A stretch of 64,000 nucleotides of DNA from an uncultured Prevotella sp. (GTDB lineage: Bacteria > Bacteroidota > Bacteroidia > Bacteroidales > Bacteroidaceae): contig CAMNPM010000004.1 in NCBI GenBank assembly GCA_946548065.1, positions 28,769-92,768 of the forward strand, given 5' to 3'. Of this stretch, positions 45,935-53,764 are shown piece by piece; positions within the stretch are counted from its first letter, which is position 1, and every line of letters begins with the position of its first letter. Under the pieces are notes generated by a model that saw only the letters and a list, made by a program, of their open reading frames with translations, had not been told where the DNA came from and made no database searches. Position numbers and translations under genes: made by a program.

Positions 45935-46456
45935 ATGGCAAATATGATTATGTTTTGCATTCTCGCCGTTGTCATCCTCGGTTCTGCCGTGATGTGTGTG
46001 ACAACGACGCGCATTATGCGAGCCGCTACATTCATGTTGTTTGTGCTCTTTGGTGTGGCAGGTCTTTACTTCCTGCTCGACTATACCTATCTGGGTGCTG
46101 CCCAGATATCGGTCTATGCCGGTGGCGTGACCATGATTTATGTCTTCGCCATCCAGCTCGTTTCCAAGCGCACCCTGCAGGGCCTCACTGAGCGCATCAA
46201 GTGCAGTCGCGCCATCTGGGGTGGTCTGCTTGCAGTCATCGGATGTGCTACGGTCGTCCTGGTGCTGCTCAAGAATCAGTTCTTGTTTGTTGGAAATGCA
46301 GTCCCCGATGCCGAGTTGCCTATGAAGACCATCGGTAAGGCTTTGGTTGGTTCTGGCCGTTATGAGTATGTGCTGGCCTTCGAGTTCATCTCGCTGTTCC
46401 TGTTGGCATGTATCATTGGCGGTTTGGTTGTTTCACGTAAAGAGGAGGAGAAGTAA
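45935..46456 (+). CDS. nuoJ: Complex I subunit J
   Basis: 173 residues, five membrane helices, including the conserved helix 3 region YLGAAQISVYAGGVTMIYVFAIQLV. It lies in the proton-pumping membrane arm. Three bases separate it from nuoK and six from nuoI. Confidence 0.94.
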   Translation: MANMIMFCILAVVILGSAVMCVTTTRIMRAATFMLFVLFGVAGLYFLLDYTYLGAAQISVYAGGVTMIYVFAIQLVSKRTLQGLTERIKCSRAIWGGLLAVIGCATVVLVLLKNQFLFVGNAVPDAELPMKTIGKALVGSGRYEYVLAFEFISLFLLACIIGGLVVSRKEEEK

Positions 46457-46459
46457 ACT

Positions 46460-46768
46460 ATGGTACCTGTTGAATGTTATTTTGTGCTCAGTGCACTGTT
46501 GTTCTTTATCGGTGTCTTCGGCTTCGTCACTCGTCGCAACCTCATTGCTATGCTCATCTCTGTCGAGCTGGTGCTCAATGCCGTCGACCTCAACTTTGCC
46601 GCTTTCAACCGTCTGCTTTTCCCTGGCTCTATGGAGGGAATGTTCATGACGCTCTTCTCCATCGGTGTATCTGCTGCTGAGTCGGCAGTGGCCATTGCTA
46701 TCATCATCAATGTCTACCGCAACTTCCATAGCGACAGCGTTGACAGTATCACTGAAATGAAGTGGTAA
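46460..46768 (+). CDS. nuoK: Complex I subunit K
   Basis: 102 residues, three membrane helices, homologous to MrpC. Conserved Glu residues occur in LISVELVLNAVDLNF and SAAESAVAIAIII, which take part in proton translocation. Followed by a 45-base AT-rich spacer before nuoL. Confidence 0.95.
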   Translation: MVPVECYFVLSALLFFIGVFGFVTRRNLIAMLISVELVLNAVDLNFAAFNRLLFPGSMEGMFMTLFSIGVSAAESAVAIAIIINVYRNFHSDSVDSITEMKW

Positions 46769-46813
46769 GGGATAAGAAATAAAGAATGTATAAACTGAAT
46801 AATTAAAGTTTTT

Positions 46814-48736
46814 ATGGATATATATAGTTATTCCTTCCTGATTCTTCTGCTGCCTGCGCTCTCCTTCGTGATTCTTGCGCTGGCGGGTATGAAGATGTCG
46901 CATAAGACCGCAGGCCTTATCGGCACCACCTCGTTAGGATTGGTTACCGTGCTGTCCTATCTGACGGCTTTCGCCTATTTCGGAGGCGACCGTCTGGCTA
47001 ATGGCACATTCCCCACATTGGTTCCCTACAACTTCACCTGGCTGCCGCTGGGCAACCTACACTTCGACATGGGCATCCTGCTGGATCCTATCTCGGTGAT
47101 GATGCTCATCGTCATCAGCACGGTGTCGTTTATGGTACATGTCTATTCCTTCGGCTATATGCACGGTGAGAAGGGTTTCCAGCGTTACTACGCCTTCCTC
47201 TCGCTGTTCACCATGTCGATGCTCGGACTGGTGCTTGCCACCAATATCTTCCAGATGTACACTTTCTGGGAACTGGTGGGCGTCAGCTCTTATCTGCTCA
47301 TCGGTTTCTACTATCCGCTGAAGCCGGCCATAGCAGCATCCAAGAAAGCATTTATCGTGACGCGCTTTGCCGATATGTTCTTCCTTATCGGTATTCTGCT
47401 CTTCGGTTTCTATTCCGGTACGTTCTCATTCGACTTCACCGTCGAGGGTTCGGTACGCGAGTATGCCGGTGCTGCCTTCGTCCTGCCTACTGCCCTGGTG
47501 CTGATGTTCATTGGTGGTGCCGGTAAGTCGGCCATGTTCCCGCTGCACATTTGGCTGCCCGACGCTATGGAGGGTCCTACGCCTGTCTCCGCACTCATCC
47601 ATGCCGCTACGATGGTGGTGGCCGGTGTGTTCCAGATTGCACGTATGTTCCCCTTGTGGATCAATTACGCACCCTCGTCACTGAGCATTGTGGTCTGGGT
47701 GGGTGTATTCACCGCTTTCTATGCTGCCGCTGTGGCGTGTGCACAGAGTGACATCAAGCGTGTGCTGGCTTTCTCCACCATCTCGCAGATTGCCTTCATG
47801 ATGGTGGCTCTCGGTGTTTGTCTGCCCGGACATCATGGCGCCGTGCTCGACAACCACGCTCAGCTGGGCTATATGGCCTCGATGTTCCACCTGTTCACTC
47901 ACGCCATGTTCAAGGCTTGCTTGTTCCTTGGGGCCGGATGCATCATTCATGCTGTCCACAGCAACGAGATGTCGATGATGGGTGGCTTGCGCAAGTACAT
48001 GCCTATCACTCACATCACGTTCCTCATTTCATGTCTGGCCATTGCCGGTATTCCACCGTTCTCGGGATTCTTCTCGAAGGATGAGATCCTGACTGCCTGC
48101 ATGCAGTACAGTCCTGTCTGCGGTTGGATTATGACGGGTGTGGCTGCGATGACGGCATTCTATATGTTCCGCCTTTACTACGGCATCTTCTGGGGAACAG
48201 AGAATAAGGAGGCTCATGCTCATCATACACCCCACGAGGCACCGTGGACCATGACCTTCCCGCTGATATTCCTTTCGGTGGTCACCTGTCTGTGTGGCTT
48301 CCTGCCCTTCGGACACTTCGTGTCTGCCAGCGGTCAGGCCTACGACATCCACCTCGACTGGACCGTTGCAGGAACCTCTATTGTCATAGCAGTCTGCTCC
48401 ATCTGTCTGGCCACCTATATATATAAAGGTGAGTCGCAGCCCGTTGCCGACCGTCTGTTCAAGACGTTCCCACGTCTGCACCAGGCAGCCTACAAGCGCT
48501 TCTATCAGGATGAGATCTGGCAGTATGTCACTCACCGCATCATCTTCCGCTGCATCTCCAAGCCCGTGGCCTGGTTCGACCGCCACGTGGTTGACGGAAC
48601 GTTCAATTTCTTGGCCTGGGGTGCCAACGAGGCCGGTGAGAGCCTCCGTCCCTGGCAGAGCGGTGATGTGCGCCAGTATGCTGTGTGGTTCCTCACGGGA
48701 ACGGTGGCTTTAACGCTGGTTCTTTTGGCGGTTTAA
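46814..48736 (+). CDS. nuoL: Complex I subunit L
   Basis: 640-residue antiporter-like subunit at the distal end of the membrane arm, with about 16 helices and the lateral helix. Diagnostic text: YTFWELVGVSSYLLIGFYY, SAMFPLHIWLPDAMEGPTPVSALIHAATMVVAG, DIKRVLAFSTISQIAFMMVALG, THAMFKACLFLGAGCIIH and GIPPFSGFFSKDEIL. The three antiporter-like genes nuoL, nuoM and nuoN are in the usual order. Confidence 0.96.
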   Translation: MDIYSYSFLILLLPALSFVILALAGMKMSHKTAGLIGTTSLGLVTVLSYLTAFAYFGGDRLANGTFPTLVPYNFTWLPLGNLHFDMGILLDPISVMMLIVISTVSFMVHVYSFGYMHGEKGFQRYYAFLSLFTMSMLGLVLATNIFQMYTFWELVGVSSYLLIGFYYPLKPAIAASKKAFIVTRFADMFFLIGILLFGFYSGTFSFDFTVEGSVREYAGAAFVLPTALVLMFIGGAGKSAMFPLHIWLPDAMEGPTPVSALIHAATMVVAGVFQIARMFPLWINYAPSSLSIVVWVGVFTAFYAAAVACAQSDIKRVLAFSTISQIAFMMVALGVCLPGHHGAVLDNHAQLGYMASMFHLFTHAMFKACLFLGAGCIIHAVHSNEMSMMGGLRKYMPITHITFLISCLAIAGIPPFSGFFSKDEILTACMQYSPVCGWIMTGVAAMTAFYMFRLYYGIFWGTENKEAHAHHTPHEAPWTMTFPLIFLSVVTCLCGFLPFGHFVSASGQAYDIHLDWTVAGTSIVIAVCSICLATYIYKGESQPVADRLFKTFPRLHQAAYKRFYQDEIWQYVTHRIIFRCISKPVAWFDRHVVDGTFNFLAWGANEAGESLRPWQSGDVRQYAVWFLTGTVALTLVLLAV

Positions 48737-48741
48737 TAACA

Positions 48742-48797
48742 TCGAAATATCGAAGTCTCGAAACTTCGAAACCTCGAAATAACGAAACAACGAAACA
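48742..48797 (+). repeat. 8-bp tandem array (seven units) as the nuoL-nuoM spacer
   Basis: ATCGAAAT, ATCGAAGT, CTCGAAAC, TTCGAAAC, CTCGAAAT, AACGAAAC, AACGAAAC follow each other without gaps and end at the base before the nuoM ATG. Confidence 0.93.
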
Positions 48798-50279
48798 ATG
48801 AGTATATTAAGTTTATTTGTCGTAATTCCCGCCCTGATGCTCTTGGGCCTTTGGCTGGCCAAGAACCTTAGTCAGGTGCGTGGTGTGATGGTGGCAGGTG
48901 CCTCATGTCTGCTGGCCCTGTCCGTATGGCTTACCATCTATTTCGTTCAGCAGCGAGCCGCAGGCAATACCGACGTGATGCTGCTGACGGCTTCCACACC
49001 GTGGTTCAAGCCTCTGAATATAGCCTATTCCGTGGGTGTCGACGGCATTTCGGTGGTCATGCTGCTCCTGTCGAGCATCATCGTCTTCACCGGTACCTTC
49101 GCTTCCTGGCAGTTGAAACCTATGACGAAGGAGTATTTCCTTTGGTTCACCCTCCTCTCGACGGGTGTCTATGGCTTCTTCATCTGCACCGATATGTTCA
49201 CCATGTTTATGTTCTATGAGGTGGCTCTGATTCCCATGTACCTGCTGATAGGCGTGTGGGGCTCTGGCAACAAGGAGTATGCTGCTATGAAGCTGACCCT
49301 GATGCTGATGGGTGGCTCAGCCCTGCTGATTCTCGGCATCCTGGGCATCTATTACTTCAGTGGTGCCACTACGATGAATGTCAACGAGATTGCTGCCATG
49401 CACAATATCCCCGTTGAGACGCAGAAGATCTTCTTCCCGTTCATCTTCATCGGATTTGGCGTGCTGGGTGCGCTGTTCCCCTTCCATACATGGTCGCCCG
49501 ACGGTCATGCTTCAGCCCCTACGGCAGTGTCGATGCTGCATGCGGGTGTGCTGATGAAGCTGGGAGGCTACGGCTGTTTCCGTGTAGCCATGTACTTGCT
49601 GCCTGATGCTGCCAACGAACTGGCTTGGATATTCCTTATCCTGACCACCATCTCGGTAGTCTATGGTGCCTTCTCGGCTTGTGTGCAGACCGACCTGAAG
49701 TACATCAATGCTTATTCGTCCGTGTCGCACTGTGGACTGGTGCTCTTTGCTCTGCTCATGATGACCAAGACCTCTTGCACGGGTGCTATCCTGCAGATGC
49801 TGTCGCACGGTCTGATGACGGCCCTCTTCTTTGCCCTCATTGGTATGATCTATGGCCGCACCCACACCCGCGACATCCGCTACTTGGACGGTCTGATGAA
49901 GATTATGCCGTTCCTGGCCGTGGGCTATGTCGTGGCTGGTCTGGCCAACCTCGGTCTGCCGGGCTTCTCGGGCTTCATCGCTGAGATGACTATCTTCGTG
50001 GGTTCGTTCGAGAATGCCGACACCTTCCATCGTGTGGCTACCATCATCGCCTGTACGTCGATTGTCGTCACCGCTGTCTATATCCTGCGTGTCGTCGGTA
50101 AGATTCTGTATGGCGAGGTGAAGAACCCCCACTATCTGGAGCTCACCGATGCTACCTGGGACGAGCGTGTCGCCGTCATCTGCCTCATTGCTTGTGTGGC
50201 AGGCCTCGGACTCTTCCCCCTCTGGGCAAGCAATGTTATCAGCGATGCTGTAGGGCCCATCCTCGCGAACATCATATAA
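48798..50279 (+). CDS. nuoM: Complex I subunit M
   Basis: 493 residues, about 14 helices, antiporter-like proton pump subunit. Conserved Glu in MFYEVALIPMYLLIGVWG, the channel helix FPFHTWSPDGHASAPTAVSMLHAGVLMKLGGYG and DLKYINAYSSVSHCGLVLF. The gene is flanked on both sides by short-period repeat spacers. Confidence 0.96.
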   Translation: MSILSLFVVIPALMLLGLWLAKNLSQVRGVMVAGASCLLALSVWLTIYFVQQRAAGNTDVMLLTASTPWFKPLNIAYSVGVDGISVVMLLLSSIIVFTGTFASWQLKPMTKEYFLWFTLLSTGVYGFFICTDMFTMFMFYEVALIPMYLLIGVWGSGNKEYAAMKLTLMLMGGSALLILGILGIYYFSGATTMNVNEIAAMHNIPVETQKIFFPFIFIGFGVLGALFPFHTWSPDGHASAPTAVSMLHAGVLMKLGGYGCFRVAMYLLPDAANELAWIFLILTTISVVYGAFSACVQTDLKYINAYSSVSHCGLVLFALLMMTKTSCTGAILQMLSHGLMTALFFALIGMIYGRTHTRDIRYLDGLMKIMPFLAVGYVVAGLANLGLPGFSGFIAEMTIFVGSFENADTFHRVATIIACTSIVVTAVYILRVVGKILYGEVKNPHYLELTDATWDERVAVICLIACVAGLGLFPLWASNVISDAVGPILANII

Positions 50280-50281
50280 AC

Positions 50282-50339
50282 GGTAAATTCGCCAAATAGT
50301 AAATAAATCGTAAATAGTAAATCGTTAAATCGTAAATTA
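50282..50339 (+). repeat. 7-8-bp (C/A)GTAAAT array as the nuoM-nuoN spacer
   Basis: Units of the type CGTAAAT, AGTAAAT and CGTTAAAT fill the spacer. It contains the word AAATCGTAAATAGTAAATCG (plus T), which is repeated exactly inside nuoN at 50643. Confidence 0.88.
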
Positions 50340-50344
50340 CTTTT

Positions 50345-51826
50345 ATGGGATATAGTCAATTCTTAAATATGATTCCCGAGGCCTTCCTGGTTCTCGCATT
50401 GATTCTGGTGTTCTTTGCCGACTTCAGCCTGATGAAGAGCGAGCGCAAGAATGCCGTGCTCAGCAAGCTGACCGGAGCCTTGCTCATCTGTCTGATGCTG
50501 CTTACCACCACCGTGAGTCCCGCTCAGGCTTTTGGTGGCATGTACATCTCGTCCCAGGCCGCCAATGTGATGAAGATGATCCTGACCCTGGGAACGCTCA
50601 TCGTGGTTATCATGGCACAGCCCTGGCTCGAAGGCGGTTGCCAAATCGTAAATAGTAAATCGTCAAGTAGTAAATACAGTGGCGAGTTCTATCTGCTGGT
50701 GCTCTCGACACTGTTGGGCATGTTCATCATGATGTCCAGCGGCCACTTCCTGCTGTTCTTCCTCGGACTGGAGACAGCCTCGGTGCCTATGGCCTGTCTG
50801 GTGGCTTTCGACAAGTGGAAGCGAAACTCAGCTGAGGGTGCTGCCAAATACATTCTGACGGCTACCTTCTCCAGCGGCGTGATGCTTTATGGCCTGTCGT
50901 TCCTCTATGGCGGCGTGGGTACTCTCTACTTTGATGATGTGGCCCAGCGCATTGCCTATTTCGCTCAGTATAAGAGCCAGCTGCCCTTGCTCATCATGGG
51001 GCTGGTGTTCTTCTTCAGCGGCCTGGGCTTCAAGCTGTCGCTCGTACCCTTCCACTTCTGGACGGCCGACACCTATCAGGGTGCTCCCACACCCGTCACT
51101 GGCTATCTCTCGGTAGTCTCGAAGGGTGCTGCCGCTTTTGCTCTGATGATCATCCTTGTGAAGGCCTTCGGTCCGCTTACTCAGTATTGGGAGTATCTGC
51201 TCTACATCGTCATCGTGCTTAGCATCACCATTGCCAACCTGTTTGCCATCCGCCAGTTGGAGCTCAAGCGTTTCATGGCCTTCAGCTCTATCTCACAGGC
51301 CGGATACATCATGCTGGCCGTCATCGGTTCCGCACAGGTGGGCATGACCGCTCTGATGTATTATGTGCTGATCTATGTGGTAGCCAACATGGCTGTGTTC
51401 ACTGTCATCTCGACGGTCGAGCAGAATAATGGCGGCACCACCCAGATGTCGAGCTACGACGGACTATACCAGACCAACCCCAAGCTGGCGTTCCTCATGA
51501 CGCTCGCCCTCTTCTCGCTGGCCGGTATTCCTCCGTTTGCAGGTATGTTCTCCAAGTTCTTCGTCTTCATGGCCGCCGCCCAGCAGGGTTCCTTCTGGGC
51601 CTATTTCGTGGTGTTCATCGCTTTGGTCAATACGGTGGTGAGCTTGTACTACTATCTGCTCATTGTCAAGGCGATGTATATCAAGCAGACCGACAGCCCG
51701 CTGCCCACCTTCACGACGGCTGGCAGTACGCGTCTGGCTCTGGCCGTCTGCACCGCAGGCATCGTGCTCTTCGGCATCTGCTCTTGCATCTACGACTATC
51801 TCTTTGCAGCGTCTGCTACATTGTAG
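50345..51826 (+). CDS. nuoN: Complex I subunit N
   Basis: 493 residues, about 14 helices, antiporter-like subunit at the inner end of the arm. Diagnostic text: HFLLFFLGLETASVPMACLVAFDKWKRNSAEGAAKY, KLSLVPFHFWTADTYQGAPTPVTGYLSVVSKGAAA, LKRFMAFSSISQAGYIMLAVIG and GIPPFAGMFSKFFVF. A low-complexity insertion QIVNSKSSSSKYS lies in the loop before GEFYLLVLSTLLG and is encoded by a copy of the upstream spacer repeat. Last gene of the operon, followed by a strong hairpin terminator. Confidence 0.96.
   Translation: MGYSQFLNMIPEAFLVLALILVFFADFSLMKSERKNAVLSKLTGALLICLMLLTTTVSPAQAFGGMYISSQAANVMKMILTLGTLIVVIMAQPWLEGGCQIVNSKSSSSKYSGEFYLLVLSTLLGMFIMMSSGHFLLFFLGLETASVPMACLVAFDKWKRNSAEGAAKYILTATFSSGVMLYGLSFLYGGVGTLYFDDVAQRIAYFAQYKSQLPLLIMGLVFFFSGLGFKLSLVPFHFWTADTYQGAPTPVTGYLSVVSKGAAAFALMIILVKAFGPLTQYWEYLLYIVIVLSITIANLFAIRQLELKRFMAFSSISQAGYIMLAVIGSAQVGMTALMYYVLIYVVANMAVFTVISTVEQNNGGTTQMSSYDGLYQTNPKLAFLMTLALFSLAGIPPFAGMFSKFFVFMAAAQQGSFWAYFVVFIALVNTVVSLYYYLLIVKAMYIKQTDSPLPTFTTAGSTRLALAVCTAGIVLFGICSCIYDYLFAASATL
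50642..50676 (+). repeat. In-frame copy of the nuoM-nuoN spacer repeat inside nuoN
   Basis: CAAATCGTAAATAGTAAATC and the following GTCAAGTAGTAAAT encode QIVNSKSSSSK. The first 21 bases after the C are identical to part of the spacer about 330 bases upstream. Confidence 0.92.
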
Positions 51827-51847
51827 GCAGACTGTTCTCTCTTTGAG

Positions 51848-51895
51848 AGTGCAGCTTCGCAATCTTGCTTCGCGAGTGTCACCTCGCAGTGAGTG
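51848..51895. repeat. 13-14-bp GAGTGnnnCTTCGC-type array after nuoN
   Basis: Units GAGTGCAGCTTCGC, AATCTTGCTTCGC, GAGTGTCACCTCGC and AGTGAGTG lie between the nuoN stop and the terminator. Confidence 0.55.
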
Positions 51896-51910
51896 CCATT
51901 CATAAAATGA

Positions 51911-51948
51911 GAATCCCGCTGGGGCAGAGCCCTGGCGGGATTCTTTTT
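51911..51948 (+). terminator. Intrinsic terminator of the nuo operon
   Basis: Long hairpin: outer stem GAATCCCGC / GCGGGATTC and inner stem TGGGGC / GCCCTG with loop AGA, followed by TTTTT. It may also stop the convergent minus-strand transcript. Confidence 0.92.
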
Positions 51949-51964
51949 GCTGTGTCGTCACAGC

Positions 51965-53209
51965 TTATTTCTTCAAGTTGAATCGGATGCCCAGCTGTAG
52001 GTTCCAGTTGGCGGGGTGGTCTTTGAAGAAGTTCTGCACCTTGCTGCCGTTGTCCGGATAGTAGCGCAGTCCAGGCTCCACGTAGATGCCCAGCCACGGG
52101 GCTACATGATATTCAGCTCCTACGGCACCCCCCATCGACCATTGCGGACGGTCGCGCTGCATCTGTGTCTCCACGCCCTCAGTCACCGACTTGGCATGTA
52201 GGTTCCAGTCTATCTCCATACCCGCTGAGGCATACAGTCGCCATCGTTGTCTCTCCACGATGTCGTATTGTATGCTGAGGGGTACACCCAGATAGTGCAG
52301 TGTCTGGTCGGTACCGATGCTCACCTGTTTCATCGTGGTGCTGAAGTCCGACCGCAGTCGGGTATAAACCAGACCGGTGCCTATAGTCCATCGTGTGCTC
52401 AGCGGGTAGCTGACGGTCAGTCCTATGGATATGGGCTGACTGTGGTGCTGTCGCTCCTCATGTCCTACCAGCCAGATGGGTTCGTTGCTGTTAGCAGTGC
52501 GTGTGGGCAGATAGTCGGAGAAGTCGTAGTGCTTAGCCATCTCGGGACTCATCTGTACCCCATTGCTGTGTGTGTAGGCTAATAGTCCTCCGTTGGCATG
52601 CAGTCCGAGGCTCAGCGACTTACGCCCTTTCTTGGCTGGCTGTCGGGCTGTCGTGGGTTCCTGCTGTCGGGCTGTCATAGTTCCCTGTTGTCGGTTGGCA
52701 GGCTTGGTGCTCTGGGGGTGGGGTAGAGTGGGCTGTTGCGCTCCGTGTTGTTCACCGTTAGCATTGCCGTTGCTGGCGTCGACCATCTCGCTATGATCTG
52801 TCCTTGCATTATTGTCGGTCATCTCGCTATCATTGGTCGCCTCGCAGATCTGGCTGTCTGCGCGGTGTGGCAGGGGTGCTGTCGCCGTGCTGAGGGGGCG
52901 TTCTGCCTGTGCGGTGGCTTTCTCCATTGTCAGGACTGATGCTTGCTGCTGTGCTGTCGCTGGTGCCTGCTGCTGTGCTGTCAGTAGGGCTTGCTGTTGC
53001 TGCTTGTTGGCAGGCCATAGCCACCAGGCGGTGCTGCTGACCATTAACAGTACTGCTGCCGCACTGACCCAGCGGTGCCAGAGGGGTGTTGTCTTTGTGT
53101 GCTGCTGAGGCAACGACTGTTTGATGTCGGTCCACAGCCCTTCTGGGACGGCTGCTTCGTAGTCGGCCATCCTGTCGCGCAGTTTCTGGGTCCAGTCTTG
53201 TTGCTTCAT
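51965..53209 (-). CDS. Candidate anti-sigma protein joining a cytoplasmic segment, one TM helix and an outer-membrane barrel
   Basis: 414 residues. Residues 1-45 (DWTQKLRDRMADYEAAVPEGLWTDI) resemble the N-terminal segments of Bacteroidetes proteins encoded next to ECF sigma factors. One membrane helix follows at about 48-65 (VSAAAVLLMVSSTAWWLW), then a Q/T/A/N-rich linker to about 195 and a barrel-like domain (SLSLGLHANGGLLAY to WNLQLGIRFNLKK). There is no N-terminal signal peptide. It overlaps the ECF sigma gene by four bases. I infer a membrane-bound partner of that sigma factor; barrel insertion in the outer membrane is a prediction. The linker holds two sets of 24-bp duplications. Confidence 0.7.
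   Translation of the reverse strand: MKQQDWTQKLRDRMADYEAAVPEGLWTDIKQSLPQQHTKTTPLWHRWVSAAAVLLMVSSTAWWLWPANKQQQQALLTAQQQAPATAQQQASVLTMEKATAQAERPLSTATAPLPHRADSQICEATNDSEMTDNNARTDHSEMVDASNGNANGEQHGAQQPTLPHPQSTKPANRQQGTMTARQQEPTTARQPAKKGRKSLSLGLHANGGLLAYTHSNGVQMSPEMAKHYDFSDYLPTRTANSNEPIWLVGHEERQHHSQPISIGLTVSYPLSTRWTIGTGLVYTRLRSDFSTTMKQVSIGTDQTLHYLGVPLSIQYDIVERQRWRLYASAGMEIDWNLHAKSVTEGVETQMQRDRPQWSMGGAVGAEYHVAPWLGIYVEPGLRYYPDNGSKVQNFFKDHPANWNLQLGIRFNLKK
52646..52693 (-). repeat. 24-bp duplication in the linker (RQQGTMTA / RQQEPTTA)
   Basis: Two adjacent eight-codon units, sharing a CGACAGCAGG/GACAGC pattern, encode residues 173-188 of the barrel-linker protein, just before the barrel. Confidence 0.75.
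52934..52981 (-). repeat. 24-bp duplication in the linker (TAQQQAPA / TAQQQASV)
   Basis: Two adjacent eight-codon units encode residues 77-92, shortly after the membrane helix. Confidence 0.75.
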
Positions 53210-53748
53210 AGCTTGTTGTTTTTTATATAGTTGTTGATGAGTCTGGCGAGTGTTTGTTTCGCCCTTGCGTATTGCGAGGCAGAGGTTTCGGGCTTGATGC
53301 CTAAGAGTTGGCCTATTTCGCGGTGCGACAGCTGTTGGAAGATGTATAGGTTGAGCACCGTTCTATAGCCAGTAGGCAGCTGTGCTATCAGCCTGTTGAG
53401 CACATCGGGAGGCACTCGCCCCACGTCGGGCTCCTCTTCTGCTGCCGCCTCTGGCAGATGGTCGGTCAGCAGTAGCCGGTCGTGTCGCTTCAGATGGTCA
53501 ATGGCCTGATGGGCCACTATTCGCAGCACCCACGCCTTGAGCGACCCCTCGCCGCGATAGCCAAATCGGCTGATGGTGGTCAGAATGCTGACGAAGCTGT
53601 CTTGCACCACGTCGCGAGCCGCGTCCTGGCTGCCCACATAGCGCAGTGCCGTGGCCATAGCCATGCCCGCAAAGCGTTCGTACAGTCGTTGCTGTGCGCC
53701 TTGTTCGCCACTCCTGATGCTCTCCAGCAGACGTTGCTCTGTCTCCAC
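53206..53748 (-). CDS. ECF sigma-70 family RNA polymerase sigma factor
   Basis: 180 residues with sigma region 2 (RLYERFAGMAMATALRYVGSQDAARDVVQDSF, and the helix RGEGSLKAWVLRIVAHQAIDHLKR) and region 4 (LPTGYRTVLNLYIFQQLSHREIGQLLGIKPETSASQYARAK). It directs transcription of a small regulon, probably including its own operon. Downstream partner gene overlaps by four bases (ATGA). Upstream lies a lipoprotein gene 16 bases away, so lipoprotein, sigma and barrel-linker protein form one unit. No TAnnTTTG box is seen before this unit, which is in line with a sigma-specific promoter. Confidence 0.92.
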   Translation of the reverse strand: METEQRLLESIRSGEQGAQQRLYERFAGMAMATALRYVGSQDAARDVVQDSFVSILTTISRFGYRGEGSLKAWVLRIVAHQAIDHLKRHDRLLLTDHLPEAAAEEEPDVGRVPPDVLNRLIAQLPTGYRTVLNLYIFQQLSHREIGQLLGIKPETSASQYARAKQTLARLINNYIKNNKL

Positions 53749-53764
53749 GGTATGCGTTCTCTTC

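Noticed and set aside
48742-48797. CRISPR-like array
   Set aside because: The units are 8 bp with no unique spacers and no cas gene is near; it is a simple tandem repeat.
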